Below, in pieces: positions 12,065 through 21,908 of a stretch of 64,000 nucleotides of DNA. Source of the stretch: Boswellia sacra. Lineage: Eukaryota; Streptophyta; Magnoliopsida; Sapindales; Burseraceae. The stretch covers positions 1 to 64,000 of the forward strand of contig SNVD02004371.1 of the NCBI GenBank assembly GCA_013180625.2, read 5' to 3'. The notes beneath the pieces are model-generated. The model worked only from the letters and a program-made list of their open reading frames with translations. It had not been told where the DNA came from and did no database searches. Numbering within the stretch: position 1 is the first letter of the stretch; every line of letters starts with the position of its first letter. The position numbers and the translations under genes were made by a program.

Positions 12065-13621
12065 GCTGGTTTATGTGGACTACTAAGAGCTTGAGAAACT
12101 GAATCTGGGGCAGAAGTGAGTAATGTACCTACAAGATAGATCTTTGGTTTAAAAATACCAGCTTTGGACCTGGTTGTCATAGGATGTATGTTCATTGGTG
12201 ATGGAGAACAGTTAATGGGTGATGAAGAGGCTAAATAAGAATCTAAGATGGCATTTGGAGTTGAAGAACAGGGAGTTAGTGATGGGAGTGGAGAAGGATT
12301 TGAAGGTAGTATCCAAGGAGTTTGTGAAACTGATGAAGAAACTAATTGAAAAGATTGATGTTTAGATGCTACAAAATTATTATGTTTAAAAAGAAATTGT
12401 CTCATGAAGGCAACTCTCTTAGAATCATATATTCAACTAGAATAGTGTAAACACAAATAGCCTCAGTGGTGAGAACCATAGCCAAGGAATAAATAGAGAG
12501 ATGTATGAAAGGAGAATTGATGTTGTTGATATGGTCTAAGGTTGGGAAAACATGCACAACCAAAGACTTTGAGCATGTTATAAGCTGGTAATTTTTGGAA
12601 TATTTTCTGATATGGAGTGGCATTGTTAAGATCTGATGTTGGAAGTCTATTGAGAAGGAACACTGCTGTGTGAAAGGCATGCCACCAATAATGAAATGGC
12701 AATGTAGCTTGAGCCAAGAGTGCCAGTCCAATTTCTACAATAGACCTATGTTTTCTCTCCACAGCACCATTTTGCTGGTGCATATAAGACAAGGTGCCTA
12801 AAAATGATTCCGAGATTGTCAAGGAGTGGCTTTAATGGCCTAAATTCACCACCCAAGTCTGTTTGTAAACACTTGAGTTTGGAATTAAATTGTCTTTCAA
12901 CCATTAACAGAAATTGATGAAAAACAGAAGTAACCTCATATTTGATGTGTAAAGGATAAATCCAATAATATCTGCTTTATCCATCAACAAATAATAGATA
13001 ATAGTTATAACTATCAATGTATTTAATAGGTGCTAGTCCCCATAAGTCAGCATAAGCAATTTCAAGAGGAAAATTGGCTTTATTATTAGATGATGAATAT
13101 GTAGAGTGACAATGCTTTCCTTGTTTACATGCTTCACAAATTAGTTTATTAATTCCACCAGAAAAAAGCTTGGATTGTTTAGCAACATAAGAAAGAGTAA
13201 TGGCATTAGGATGACCTAACCTTAAATGCCAAGTAACCAGAGAAGAAATATTTGTAGACTTAGCAGTATTTCAAGCTAACATAGAAATAGAGGACCTGGT
13301 TGAGGAGAGCTTTCCATCTGCAAAACATTTGTTATTAAAAAGTGAAACTGCTGTCCCTTTTTCTTGTTCAGGCACTATAAGCTTGTAAAATCCATGCTCA
13401 AGCTGACCTTGCAAAAGAATTTCCTTTGTATTCTTCTCCTTAACAAGATAGAGCAATGAATAAAATTCAACAAATATGTTATTATCGGCTGCTAGTTGAG
13501 AAACACTTATCAAATTCTTTGTGATCTCCGATACATAAAGAACTTTATTCAACTTGATAGTCTTGAAACTGTTTAAACAATGCGAAGAAGTTTCACCAAT
13601 ATTAAAGATGGAAAGAAAATT
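12065..13621 (-). pseudogene. Copia A integrase region, 3' segment after gypsy insertion
   Basis: On the minus strand: the end of the pre-integrase part (IFNIGETSSHCLNSFKTIKL, KVLYVSEITKNLISVSQLAA), then the HHCC-like part with ICEACK-type residues near 13140, the integrase core (HQQNGAVERKHRSIVEIGL at 12782-12726, FHYWWHAFHTAVFLLNRLPT), and the linker ending MTTRSKAGIFKPKIY near 12140. It stops short of RT, at the inverted PBS/LTR. The 5' continuation (protease, gag) lies at 35640-36842, beyond the gypsy insertion. It is closely similar to 38760-40281, the same region of the second copia A block. Frameshifts and stops are scattered. Confidence 0.85.
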
Positions 13622-15399
13622 TGTGCACAAGGCTTTCATCCCGTCAAAGCGTTTGCAACCATGACATTATGTCAAAGCCTCTTTCGAGACTTGAGAGAAC
13701 ACAAACGAGCCATGGGCACGTCTGGAGAAAAGAGTCGCCACCCAATTATTCAATTGGAAATGAATAGGGGTAATCTGATCCCTTGCGTCGGGAACTAAAC
13801 TACCCTCATCCCTTCAAAAATAGGTTCAGAAAGTTAGGTACGAGTCTTTTGACCCGTCCGGATATAAATTCGGCCTCCACTTGGGAAATACCAAATGAAA
13901 ATAACTCGTGTTGTTACTTAGTCCACTTAGATTGTTCGTTTTATGCACACATTATTCATTTTATCTTCTTTAGGCATGCAAGGTAATTATTCAATCAATG
14001 GCAATTGTATATTCATACAAAGAAAAGGGGAGGAGAATGGATTACATTTCCTTTCATACATGGGGGAAGGGGAGAGGATTACAATAGTTGTTATTCAATA
14101 ATAAAGTAAATTCTATTTTAACACTTCAAATGTTCATTCACTTATACAATTAAAATATTCAACAATAGAAAGCATATTCATGATTACAAAATCAATCAAT
14201 TCGAGACTCGATAAACAGTGAATTCCTCATCGTCACATATGAGTCTATTCAATGCTTATCAAGCCTCTTTCATGGCATTATACAATCATTCAATTATACT
14301 TTTAATCATGGTATATTCATACATTCATAATCTAGCCCGGATTTTGATAAATTCTATCATGGCAATTCTACTTATAGTTATTCCAGCATTATTCATATCA
14401 ATTCATGGCATTTCTAAACTAAATATGATTCTTATGGTATATTCTAGCCTAAACACATCATTCATGGCATATTCTAGCCTAATTCAAACAATTATCAATC
14501 ATAGCATTCAAGGGCAAAATAGTAATTCTTACATATTCTATGCTATTTCCTAGCATTCTTTCAAAGCAAATAAATTTTCCTAGCATGATTCTAACTATGT
14601 GCTCTTAGACATGTTTTTAAGCATTGGCAAAGAAATTAAACTCCTAAGCATGATTCTAAAAAAGGAAGGAATTGCAAAACAAATTAGGTTAGTGCAATTC
14701 ATAATAATCCTAGACATGCTCCTAAACATAAAATAAACCATAAACATGCTTTTTCTAAGCAAAAAATAAATAAATAAAAGAGAAAATGAGAGGGAGGAGA
14801 GAATTCTGCTCTCAAGACATACCCTTTTTGGGTTTAGAGCAATAAAAATGCATGAAAAAATATTTATACTGGAAAAGACTTCTCGAATTCTCGAGCATGT
14901 CTTCAAGAGAGAGAAAGGGGGTTTATATAGGAGAGGGGTGAAGATGAAAAAGGAAGTTTTTTAGGCTAATTTTTGAAAATAAGCCAACAAGAGCCGAGCG
15001 GCTATCTCCAGACGGTCGGACGACCATCTGATAGATAGTCGACCATTGGCCAACAGCCGAGCGGCTGTCTTACATAGCCGGGCGGCTGTTTGATGGCCGG
15101 TCGGTCAATATCTCTTTGGCCCTTTCCTTTTTTAGTCATCTTTTGATGCAGTCCCTTCAGACCTTTGTTTCTTCGATCATGCATAACTTCTCGAATTCAA
15201 CTCCGATTTGTGATTCATAAATTTCATCAAATTTCTCGTAGATTAATTTTGGTGATTTTTTAAATCATATGTCAGTTTTTGAGACTCTTCACTAACACCT
15301 TCTCATTTTTCTCTTCTTGACCCTCAATGGCATTTTGTCATTTTCTTTGCTCAACATTTACCTTCATTTCATCATGGAGCAAAAAATTCAACGTCTATA
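13622..15399 (-). mobile_element. 3' LTR of the Tat-type element
   Basis: Collinear with 34124-35631: GGCTTTCATCC(C/T)GTCA, CGAGACTTGAGAGAACACAAACGAG, GGTACGAGTCTTT and the CATGGCATT(T) blocks are shared. About 340 bases (13892-14235) are absent from the other copy. The terminal CA has become TA. On the minus strand the adjoining AGTAGGAGATAAG (15400-15412) is the likely polypurine tract. Many substitutions against the other LTR point to an old insertion. Confidence 0.85.
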
Positions 15400-16670
15400 G
15401 CTTATCTCCTACTTTGGAGAGGTTTGTGAGACACAAAAGTCGATAAAGTATTCTTACCTCATCTTTCTTTCTTCCCCTACGATTTCTTCGCCTTTGTCCT
15501 CCTTTTATCAGACTTTCTTGTCATCTCTCTCTTCTTCCTTCTTCTATTCATACAAAAAGTGAGTTTATTAAAGGACTAACATGCCTATTTAAGGGCTAAA
15601 GGTGCCCATCTAAGGGTAGACATACCCATTCAAGGGCGGATGTGCCCGTTCAAGGGCTAGAAAGCATCCTTATGATGCTATGATAAAACACTCTTTAGTG
15701 AACTTAATTCTTAGGATTTTTAACACTCTTCAGTGCACCTACTTCTTAGGGTTTGATAATACTCTTTAGTGCATCTATGCGCCTATTCTAAGGGCTTAAA
15801 ACACTCTTAAGTGCACCTATTTCTTAGGGTTTTCAACACTCTTCAGTGTGCCTTTCCCTAGGGCTTGTGCCTATTTTAAGGGCTTAAAACACTCTTAAGT
15901 ACATCTACTTCTTAGGGTTTTGAATACTCTTCAGTGCGCCTCTTCTTAGGGCTTGTGCCTATTCTAAAGGTTTAAAACATTCGTAAGTGCACATACTTCT
16001 TAGGATTTTCAACACTCTTCAATGCGCCTCTTTTTAGGGCTTGTGCTTATTCTAAGGGCTTAAGACACTCTTAAATGCGCCTACTTCTTAGGGTTTCCTT
16101 CTAATACATGGCTACTTGGAAAACCTCTATCATGTACTACTTCGCGGTCTTTAGACCTTCTCATTCTTTGTGCCTTCGGCTAAGTATCATTCATACCATT
16201 TTCGATACTTTGCATTCGCTGGGTTTTATGCCCTTTTTCTAAGTATGCTTCATGTTTCTTCCAGTCTTTGTAGTCATTGGGTTTCATGCCCTTCTTTCGA
16301 GTATTCTTGCTCCTATTCTCGATTTCTTCTGGTCCACAAGGGAAATCTCCTGAGTTCTTTATCATCATATTCACGTTGTTCATCTCTTACTCACTGGGGA
16401 TCTGTCCCTTGTCTTTCCAAATTCCTACAATATTCAAACATTTCTAAATGATGTAAAATCAATTTAAATTTTACCTTGTTTAGTGTGTTCTTCAACAAAT
16501 TGCTTTTTAGTATCTGGAGGAATTCTTCCATGTAATTCAGATCAAAGATTTTATTGACTGATGTTACTCTTCTTTCCTTATGAGTTGCTAAGCTATTGTC
16601 GTGGTCGGGTGCTTACCACCGAAATGTTTCAAAGATTCCTTCAATATTTTAAGGTCAACATAAAGTTTTC
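15400..16670. other. 3' spacer of the Tat-type element with 88-bp tandem repeats
   Basis: No gene is seen. CTTAAAACACTCTTAAGTGC and close variants start at about 15794, 15882, 15970 and 16058, a fixed 88-base period, and the array covers about 15700-16110. Within each unit a sub-motif recurs: TTCTTAGGG(T/C) before CACTCTTCAGTGC. A pyrimidine-rich segment (15440-15560) precedes it. 16110-16670 is unique sequence without recognisable motifs. Long 3' spacers with tandem repeats are common in Tat-lineage elements. Confidence 0.7.
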
Positions 16671-18523
16671 TGTTGACCTAGGTATGGCAACCCCAGAGGG
16701 GGGGGGGGGGGGGGGGGATGAATTGGGTTTTTATTTATAAAAATGAATTTAGAAAACTTTTCTTGAAATATCAAAATTATTTAAATCTTTATTTGAGAAC
16801 AAAGGTGAAGAAGATGAAAATAGAATGTAATCAAGAGAATGGCAATAAAGAATAATCACAAGTGCAAGTAAATGTAAAGAGATAGGGATAGAGAGAGTGC
16901 AAACTCAATTTACGTGGTTTGACAAACCTTGCCTACGTCCACGGGATCCTAGCTCCACGAGCTAACCTTTCCACTAAGTTATAGAAATCTTTACAACTTG
17001 CTTGATGTACAACCTCACTAAGACTTTTTCCTTCAACTCTTGATAACATCACACCAAGAGTTCTTCTTGATGAACAACGTCACCAAGGCAACTTTCTTCA
17101 ACTCTTGATAACACCACACCAAGAGTTCTTCTTGATGAACAACCTCACCAAGGCAACTTCCTTCAACCTCTTGATAACACCACACCAAGAGTTCTTCTTG
17201 ATGAACAAACTCACCAAGGCAACTTTCTTCAACTCTTGATAACACCACACCAAGAGTTCTTTTTGATGAACAACCTCACCAAGGAAAGAATTCTCTCAAG
17301 GATAACTTTTATCCTTTACAAGAAGATCTCACTCTCACTACAATATAAGAACAAAGAAAATTTTTACAATAAAAGTACAACTCTCTTCAAAGAGTAGATA
17401 AAAGAATATAAAAGCTCTCTAGACTTGATATTTCTCTTGCTTTTTGCTTGATAGATACTTCTCTTCTTTTCTCTTTTTTTTTTTTAATGCATGGGAGAAG
17501 GGCTCCTTTTATAGGCAAACGAGATGAACTTGAACAAGTGAAGACACCAACTCTAAATTTTCTGCCCACCATAAAAACCGAAATGTTGTCTGCCATATTT
17601 GTCAATGTTCCGTTTGAAATTTAAAAATATGAAAAACATAAAAGATCTGCAAAATTGAATAAGCTTTCCAACTCATCAAGAATCAAGTCATGTGGAAATC
17701 TGTAGCTCAAGATATGGCCAAAACATTATTCAGTGCTCATGTGACTTGATTTTTCTTTCTTGTATCAGTCCATTGAATGGAATGATAATTCTGTCAGCAT
17801 TCCGTTTGAAATTTAAATTTCTTCAAAACATAAAAGATCTGCATATTTGAATAAGCTTTCCAAAACATTAAGAATCAAAGAATTTGGATATCTCTATCTT
17901 AAGATATTGTTAAAACACCATTCGGTGCTCATGTGAGTTGATTTTTCTTCCTTGTGTCAGTCCACCAAATTTCATGTCAATTATGTCAGCCTTCCATTTG
18001 AAATTTGAATTTATTCAAAACATATGAAATGTGCCTCATTAAGTCAGCTTTCCAATGCCATTAGAATCAAGTGATTTGGATGTCTGTAGCTCAAGATATG
18101 TCCAAAAGAGTATTCAGTGCTCATGTCAGCTACTTCTATTTGTCTTTCAACTTGCATGATGATTTGGACGACCTTACACTTGAACTTTGAATTTCTTTAA
18201 AACATATAAAATATTATAAATTGAGTAAGCTTTCCAAAAGCTAAAGAATCATGTCATTTGGACATTTGTAGAGATATATATGACCAATTGATTGAACATT
18301 GCTCATGTGTCACATTCTTGAGTCAATCCTTGTTCTTAAACTTTGGTGCCTTTAATATATAGTCTTCTCCTTAGCTTCAACACTTCATTTTGATAAGCCT
18401 CTTCTTGATTTTACAATTATTTTAATGATCTTACTCTTGCACATAAATAAACATATTAGTAACACCTTATGAATTAATGTGTATTGTTATCATCAAAATT
18501 ATCATGTAGCCTTAGGGCTAACA
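16671..18523 (-). mobile_element. 3' LTR of copia B
   Basis: It starts TGTTGACCTAGGTATGGCAA and ends CCTTAGGGCTAACA. A run of 19 or so G (16699-16717) replaces the short G run of the other LTR. 65-bp repeats lie at about 17039-17300. Highly similar to 21909-23750, with scattered substitutions and small indels. Confidence 0.95.
17039..17300. repeat. 65-bp tandem repeats in copia B 3' LTR
   Basis: CTTGATAACA(T/C)C starts at 17039, 17104, 17170 and 17235; about four units with few differences, the same unit as at 104-333 and 22267-22525. Confidence 0.9.
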
Positions 18524-18540
18524 ATCTCCCCCTTTTTGAT
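18524..18540 (-). other. Polypurine tract of copia B
   Basis: On the minus strand, ATCAAAAAGGGGGAGAT lies directly against the 3' LTR. This is the plus-strand primer site of Ty1/copia elements. Confidence 0.85.
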
Positions 18541-18811
18541 GATGACAAACCATTGATTGCTTTAAAATAATATCTAAATTAAGAATGAAAATAAAATCAA
18601 GAATAAACAAAAAGATGGCACTTGTTATGAATGTAAGTAATCAATTCAACAATTTCTCCCCCTTTTGTTATCATCAAAAAGATGTAATCAAATTAACTAC
18701 TCCCCATAAATATATGCTTCCCCTTAACATATGCTACCATTCAAAGATAATCATATAAAAGTAAAATTAAGATATATCCAACATGCCTAATTCTCTTTTA
18801 ATTATGCAAAA

Positions 18812-19173
18812 TCTATCTTGACTAAGGGGTTTAGTCATATTTGGGTCTAGCGACTAATTCCCAAACTTGATTTCTCTCAAATTGGTTCAATTGTTCTTGC
18901 ATAGCCAAAATTCAACTTTCGTCATTTTTGGCTTCTTTAAAAGATTTTGGTTCAAATTGAGAGACAAATGCAAAATGATTATAAAAGTTCCTAAAAGAAG
19001 ATCTAGTTCTCATACCTTGTGATAGTTCACCAATAATGAAAACTTTTAGGGTGAGTTTTTGCATACCTCCATTCGTTTGGTAATTCTTGGGAAGAATCAT
19101 TTACTTCCTCAAGCTTTTCTTGTCGAAGTTGTAATTTATCTTGGCTCTTTTCATCAAGCCTTGATTCCTTGAT
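18812..19173 (-). pseudogene. Copia B integrase-RT linker and RT stub
   Basis: Minus-strand reading gives the linker (RTRSSFRNFYNHFAFVSQFE, then FKEAKNDES) and the first RT residues (ILAMQEQLNQFERNQVWEL) before homology stops near 18812. The catalytic YVDD box and everything C-terminal to it are missing. About 290 bases of non-homologous sequence then lead to the polypurine tract. The deletion makes the element dependent on enzymes supplied by relatives. Confidence 0.85.
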
Positions 19174-19806
19174 TTACTTTTCTACCTCAACAATATCATC
19201 ATCTAAATTCTTTGAAGAAATAACATTAGTTTCATCAAATTCAACATGCATAGATTCTTCAATAGTAAGAGTCTTTATGTTAAAAACTCTATATGCTTTA
19301 CTATGGTTGGAGTAGCCAACAAAAATTCCAACATCGGCTTTTGCATCAAATTTTCTAAGGTTATCCTTGGTGTTTAAAATAAAACATTTACATCCAAAAA
19401 CTTTAAAAAATCCAATGTTGGGTTTTCTTCCTTTCCAAAGTTCATAAGGAGTTTTCTTTATTAAAGCTCTAATATGGACTCTATTGATTATAAAGCATGC
19501 GGTATTAACGGCTTCGGCCCAAAAATATTTTGGTAAATTATTTTCAAGTAACATGGTCCTAGCCATTTCTTGGATAGTCCTATTTTTCCTCTCAACAACA
19601 CCATTTTGTTGTGGAGTTCTAGGTGCGGAAAAATTAAGTTCAAAATCATTTTCATCACAAAGATTTTCAAATTCAACATTGTCTACTTCACCACCATGAT
19701 CACTCCTAATAGACACAATAGAATACCTTTTTTGATTTTGGACTCTTTTTGCAAATTTAAAAAAAAAAACTTGTGTAACCTCATTTTTAGTTTTCAAGAA
19801 TAACAC
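19174..19806 (-). CDS. Copia B integrase core (open 210-codon segment)
   Basis: The rve-type integrase joins retrotransposon cDNA to the host genome. The segment shows RYSIVSIRSDHGGEVDNVEF with the second catalytic Asp (SDHGGE), then NDFELNFSAPRTPQQNGVVE with the catalytic Glu, then ERKNRTIQEMARTML. It continues with the C-terminal GKGY-like part (KVFGCKCFILNTKDNLRKFD, GIFVGYSNHSKAYRVFN). The first catalytic Asp lies upstream, beyond a frameshift or stop near 19806-19830. A stop follows EVEK at 19174. It is part of one ancestral gag-pol frame and not a separate gene. Confidence 0.9.
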   Translation of the reverse strand: MLFLKTKNEVTQVFFFKFAKRVQNQKRYSIVSIRSDHGGEVDNVEFENLCDENDFELNFSAPRTPQQNGVVERKNRTIQEMARTMLLENNLPKYFWAEAVNTACFIINRVHIRALIKKTPYELWKGRKPNIGFFKVFGCKCFILNTKDNLRKFDAKADVGIFVGYSNHSKAYRVFNIKTLTIEESMHVEFDETNVISSKNLDDDIVEVEK

Positions 19807-20028
19807 TCAAGTGAATCTTGAATAATCATCCATAATAACAAAAACATAATACTTTCCACTAAGGCTTTGAGTTCTTGATGGTCCAAATAAATCCAAATGA
19901 AGTAATTGTAGATGTTTATTTGTTGAAATAAATTTCTTTTTGTTTAAAAGAAGTTCTCACTTGTTTTCCAAATTGACAAGCATCACAAATCTTATCCTTT
20001 TCAAATTTTATTTTTGGAAAACCATCAA

Positions 20029-20439
20029 CTAAATCATTTTTAGAAATTTTTTAAATTGTGTCCATGTAGCATGACCTAGCCTTCTATGCCATAACCAAGC
20101 ATCATGATTAACAATGAAACACTTTTCTACATGATCATTAACATCAATATCAATTGTATAAATATTACCACATCTATTACCAACAAATAATGTCTTATTG
20201 TTACTAACATCCTTAATCACACATCTATTAGGCTCAAAAGTATCAAAATATCCCTTATCACACAATTGACTAATGCTAATCAAATCATGTTTTAAACCAT
20301 TAACAAGCAAAACATCTTCAATACTAGGGTTAACAATATCACCATGTCCGATTACCCTTCTTTTGGCATTATCACCGAAGGTCACATATCCTCCTTTCTT
20401 GATGATTAATCTTGAGAACTTGGAGGAATCTCCGGTCAT
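20029..20439 (-). CDS. Copia B protease end and GAG-pre-integrase domain
   Basis: A 136-codon open segment. It starts MTGDSSKFSRLIIKKGGYVT, typical of the region just after the protease active site. It runs through the pre-integrase block (DVLLVNGLKHDLISISQLCD, KTLFVGNRCGNIYTID) and ends in AWLWHRRLGHA, the start of the zinc-binding HHCC domain, where a stop or frameshift near 20029 breaks the frame. The protease DSG motif should lie in the short gap upstream at 20440-20460. Confidence 0.9.
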   Translation of the reverse strand: MTGDSSKFSRLIIKKGGYVTFGDNAKRRVIGHGDIVNPSIEDVLLVNGLKHDLISISQLCDKGYFDTFEPNRCVIKDVSNNKTLFVGNRCGNIYTIDIDVNDHVEKCFIVNHDAWLWHRRLGHATWTQFKKFLKMI

Positions 20440-20459
20440 ATGCCTTTAGCATCCACTAT

Positions 20460-21011
20460 CTAAGTACCATTTATGTTTGACACTCCTTTTTTTCTACAAT
20501 CAACATTTAAAGAGAGGCTTTTTGGTACCCAAATATTCTTGGGTCCTTGGGGGTTAGTTATAGTACTTTTTGGTTTCAAATTAGGATTTCTCTTAATATA
20601 GCAAGAATGCACTTTGTGTCCTTTTCTTCCACAAGAAGTACATGAATGATTAGAATTATTTCTAGAAGATGCATGAGCAAAATAATTTTTAAAATACTTT
20701 TGATTTTTATGAGTTTTATATCCTAAACCTCTTTTATCAAAAACACACCTTTGGTTTTGTAACATAGAATTCAAATTTTTTGTGCTTTTTGTAAAACTAT
20801 CAACAATATTTCTTAAGTCATTATTTTCCTTTTTCAAAATAACATTTTCTTTCTCTAATTTATCAAAATCCTTTTGTTTTAAAATCTCATTTTCAGTTTT
20901 TAATAAACGTATTTGATTTTCCAAACTTTCAAAATCTTTTTGCTTTAAAATTTCATTTTCATTTTCTAAAGCTTCATTTATTTCCACCAACTCTTCTAAT
21001 TGAGATAACAT
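20460..21011 (-). CDS. Copia B gag C-terminal part: coiled coil and zinc knuckle
   Basis: A 183-codon open segment. Residues 1-75 are Leu/Lys/Glu-rich with heptad spacing and the repeated words ENEILKQKDFE and ENEILKQKDFD, a likely coiled coil. A CCHC zinc knuckle follows near residues 122-135 (CTSCGRKGHKVHSC, CX2CX4HX4C), which binds the RNA genome. The last part (GPKNIWVPKS) is the usual lead-in to protease. It is separated from the N-terminal gag segment by a stop-containing gap at 21012-21148. Confidence 0.9.
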   Translation of the reverse strand: MLSQLEELVEINEALENENEILKQKDFESLENQIRLLKTENEILKQKDFDKLEKENVILKKENNDLRNIVDSFTKSTKNLNSMLQNQRCVFDKRGLGYKTHKNQKYFKNYFAHASSRNNSNHSCTSCGRKGHKVHSCYIKRNPNLKPKSTITNPQGPKNIWVPKSLSLNVDCRKKGVSNINGT

Positions 21012-21148
21012 GATTTTGACTTCTTTTTGAAAGCATTGATTTTTGAATTTTGTTTATCAACTTGCACATGTAAATTTTGGAATGCTTTCAAGTAATTCAT
21101 CATATGAAAGCTTAGGATCATGGTTTAGAATACTTATCTCATTTTCTC

Positions 21149-21853
21149 TTAAAGCCATGAAGCACATGTTGCCACTTTGCAATCTTCTTCTTCATTCTCC
21201 TTAAAGGTGATTTCATGAGTCATGAGAGAACCCATAAGTTCTTCTAATGGTAGTTTGGTGATGTCCTTTGCTTCTTGAATTGCCGTCACCTTTGGCTCCC
21301 AAGATTTTGGTAGACACCTAAGAATCTTTCTCACCATTTCAACATTAGAATAAGATTTACCAAGAGATTTCAAACTATTAATAATATCCGTAAATCTAGT
21401 AAACATTTCAGAAATTGATTCATCCAATTTCATCTTAAAAAGCTCATAACTATGAACTAGCATACTAATTTTGGATTCTTTAACTTGACTAGTTCCTTCA
21501 TGAGTTACTTCAAGTGTGTACCATATTTCTTGTGCCGTAGAATAAGTAGATATTCTATTAAACTCATTTCTATCTAGAGCACAATACAACACATTCATAG
21601 CTTTAGCATTCAAACTCAATTTCTTTTTATCATCTTCATTAAACTCTTTAGGTTCTTTAAGTATGCTTTCTCCATTTTCAATTTTGGTAGCAACAAAAGG
21701 TCCTTCCAAAACAATAGACCATAAATCATAATCAAAAAATCGCAAAAAAATACTCATTCTAGTTTTCCAATAAGAGTAATTACTTCCATTAAAAAATGGA
21801 GGTCTAGAGATAGAAAGTTCCTCAACATATGAAGTTGAATTAAAAGTTGCCAT
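21149..21853 (-). CDS. Copia B gag N-terminal part (UBN2-like capsid)
   Basis: A 234-codon open frame with the start codon at 21853, about 40 bases inside the PBS, the normal place for gag. Typical features are SISRPPFFNGSNYSYWKTRM near residue 13, MNVLYCALDRNEFNRIST, and VRKILRCLPKSWEPKVTAIQ with EAKDITKLPLEELMGSLMTH near residues 175-215. These match the capsid region of Ty1/copia Gag, which builds the virus-like particle. It stops at CASWL. This is the best preserved coding segment of the element. Confidence 0.9.
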   Translation of the reverse strand: MATFNSTSYVEELSISRPPFFNGSNYSYWKTRMSIFLRFFDYDLWSIVLEGPFVATKIENGESILKEPKEFNEDDKKKLSLNAKAMNVLYCALDRNEFNRISTYSTAQEIWYTLEVTHEGTSQVKESKISMLVHSYELFKMKLDESISEMFTRFTDIINSLKSLGKSYSNVEMVRKILRCLPKSWEPKVTAIQEAKDITKLPLEELMGSLMTHEITFKENEEEDCKVATCASWL

Positions 21854-21894
21854 AGCTCAAAAATCGATTAAGATTTAAAAAATTGAGCAACCTT

Positions 21895-21906
21895 GCTCTG
21901 ATACCA
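21895..21906 (-). other. Primer binding site of copia B (initiator Met-tRNA)
   Basis: On the minus strand TGGTATCAGAGC lies two bases inside the 5' LTR, the standard Ty1/copia site complementary to the 3' end of initiator tRNA-Met. Confidence 0.95.
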
Positions 21907-21908
21907 CT

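Noticed and set aside
21895..21906. TGGTATCAGAGC as part of a tRNA gene
   Set aside because: It is a primer binding site next to an LTR; no cloverleaf surrounds it.
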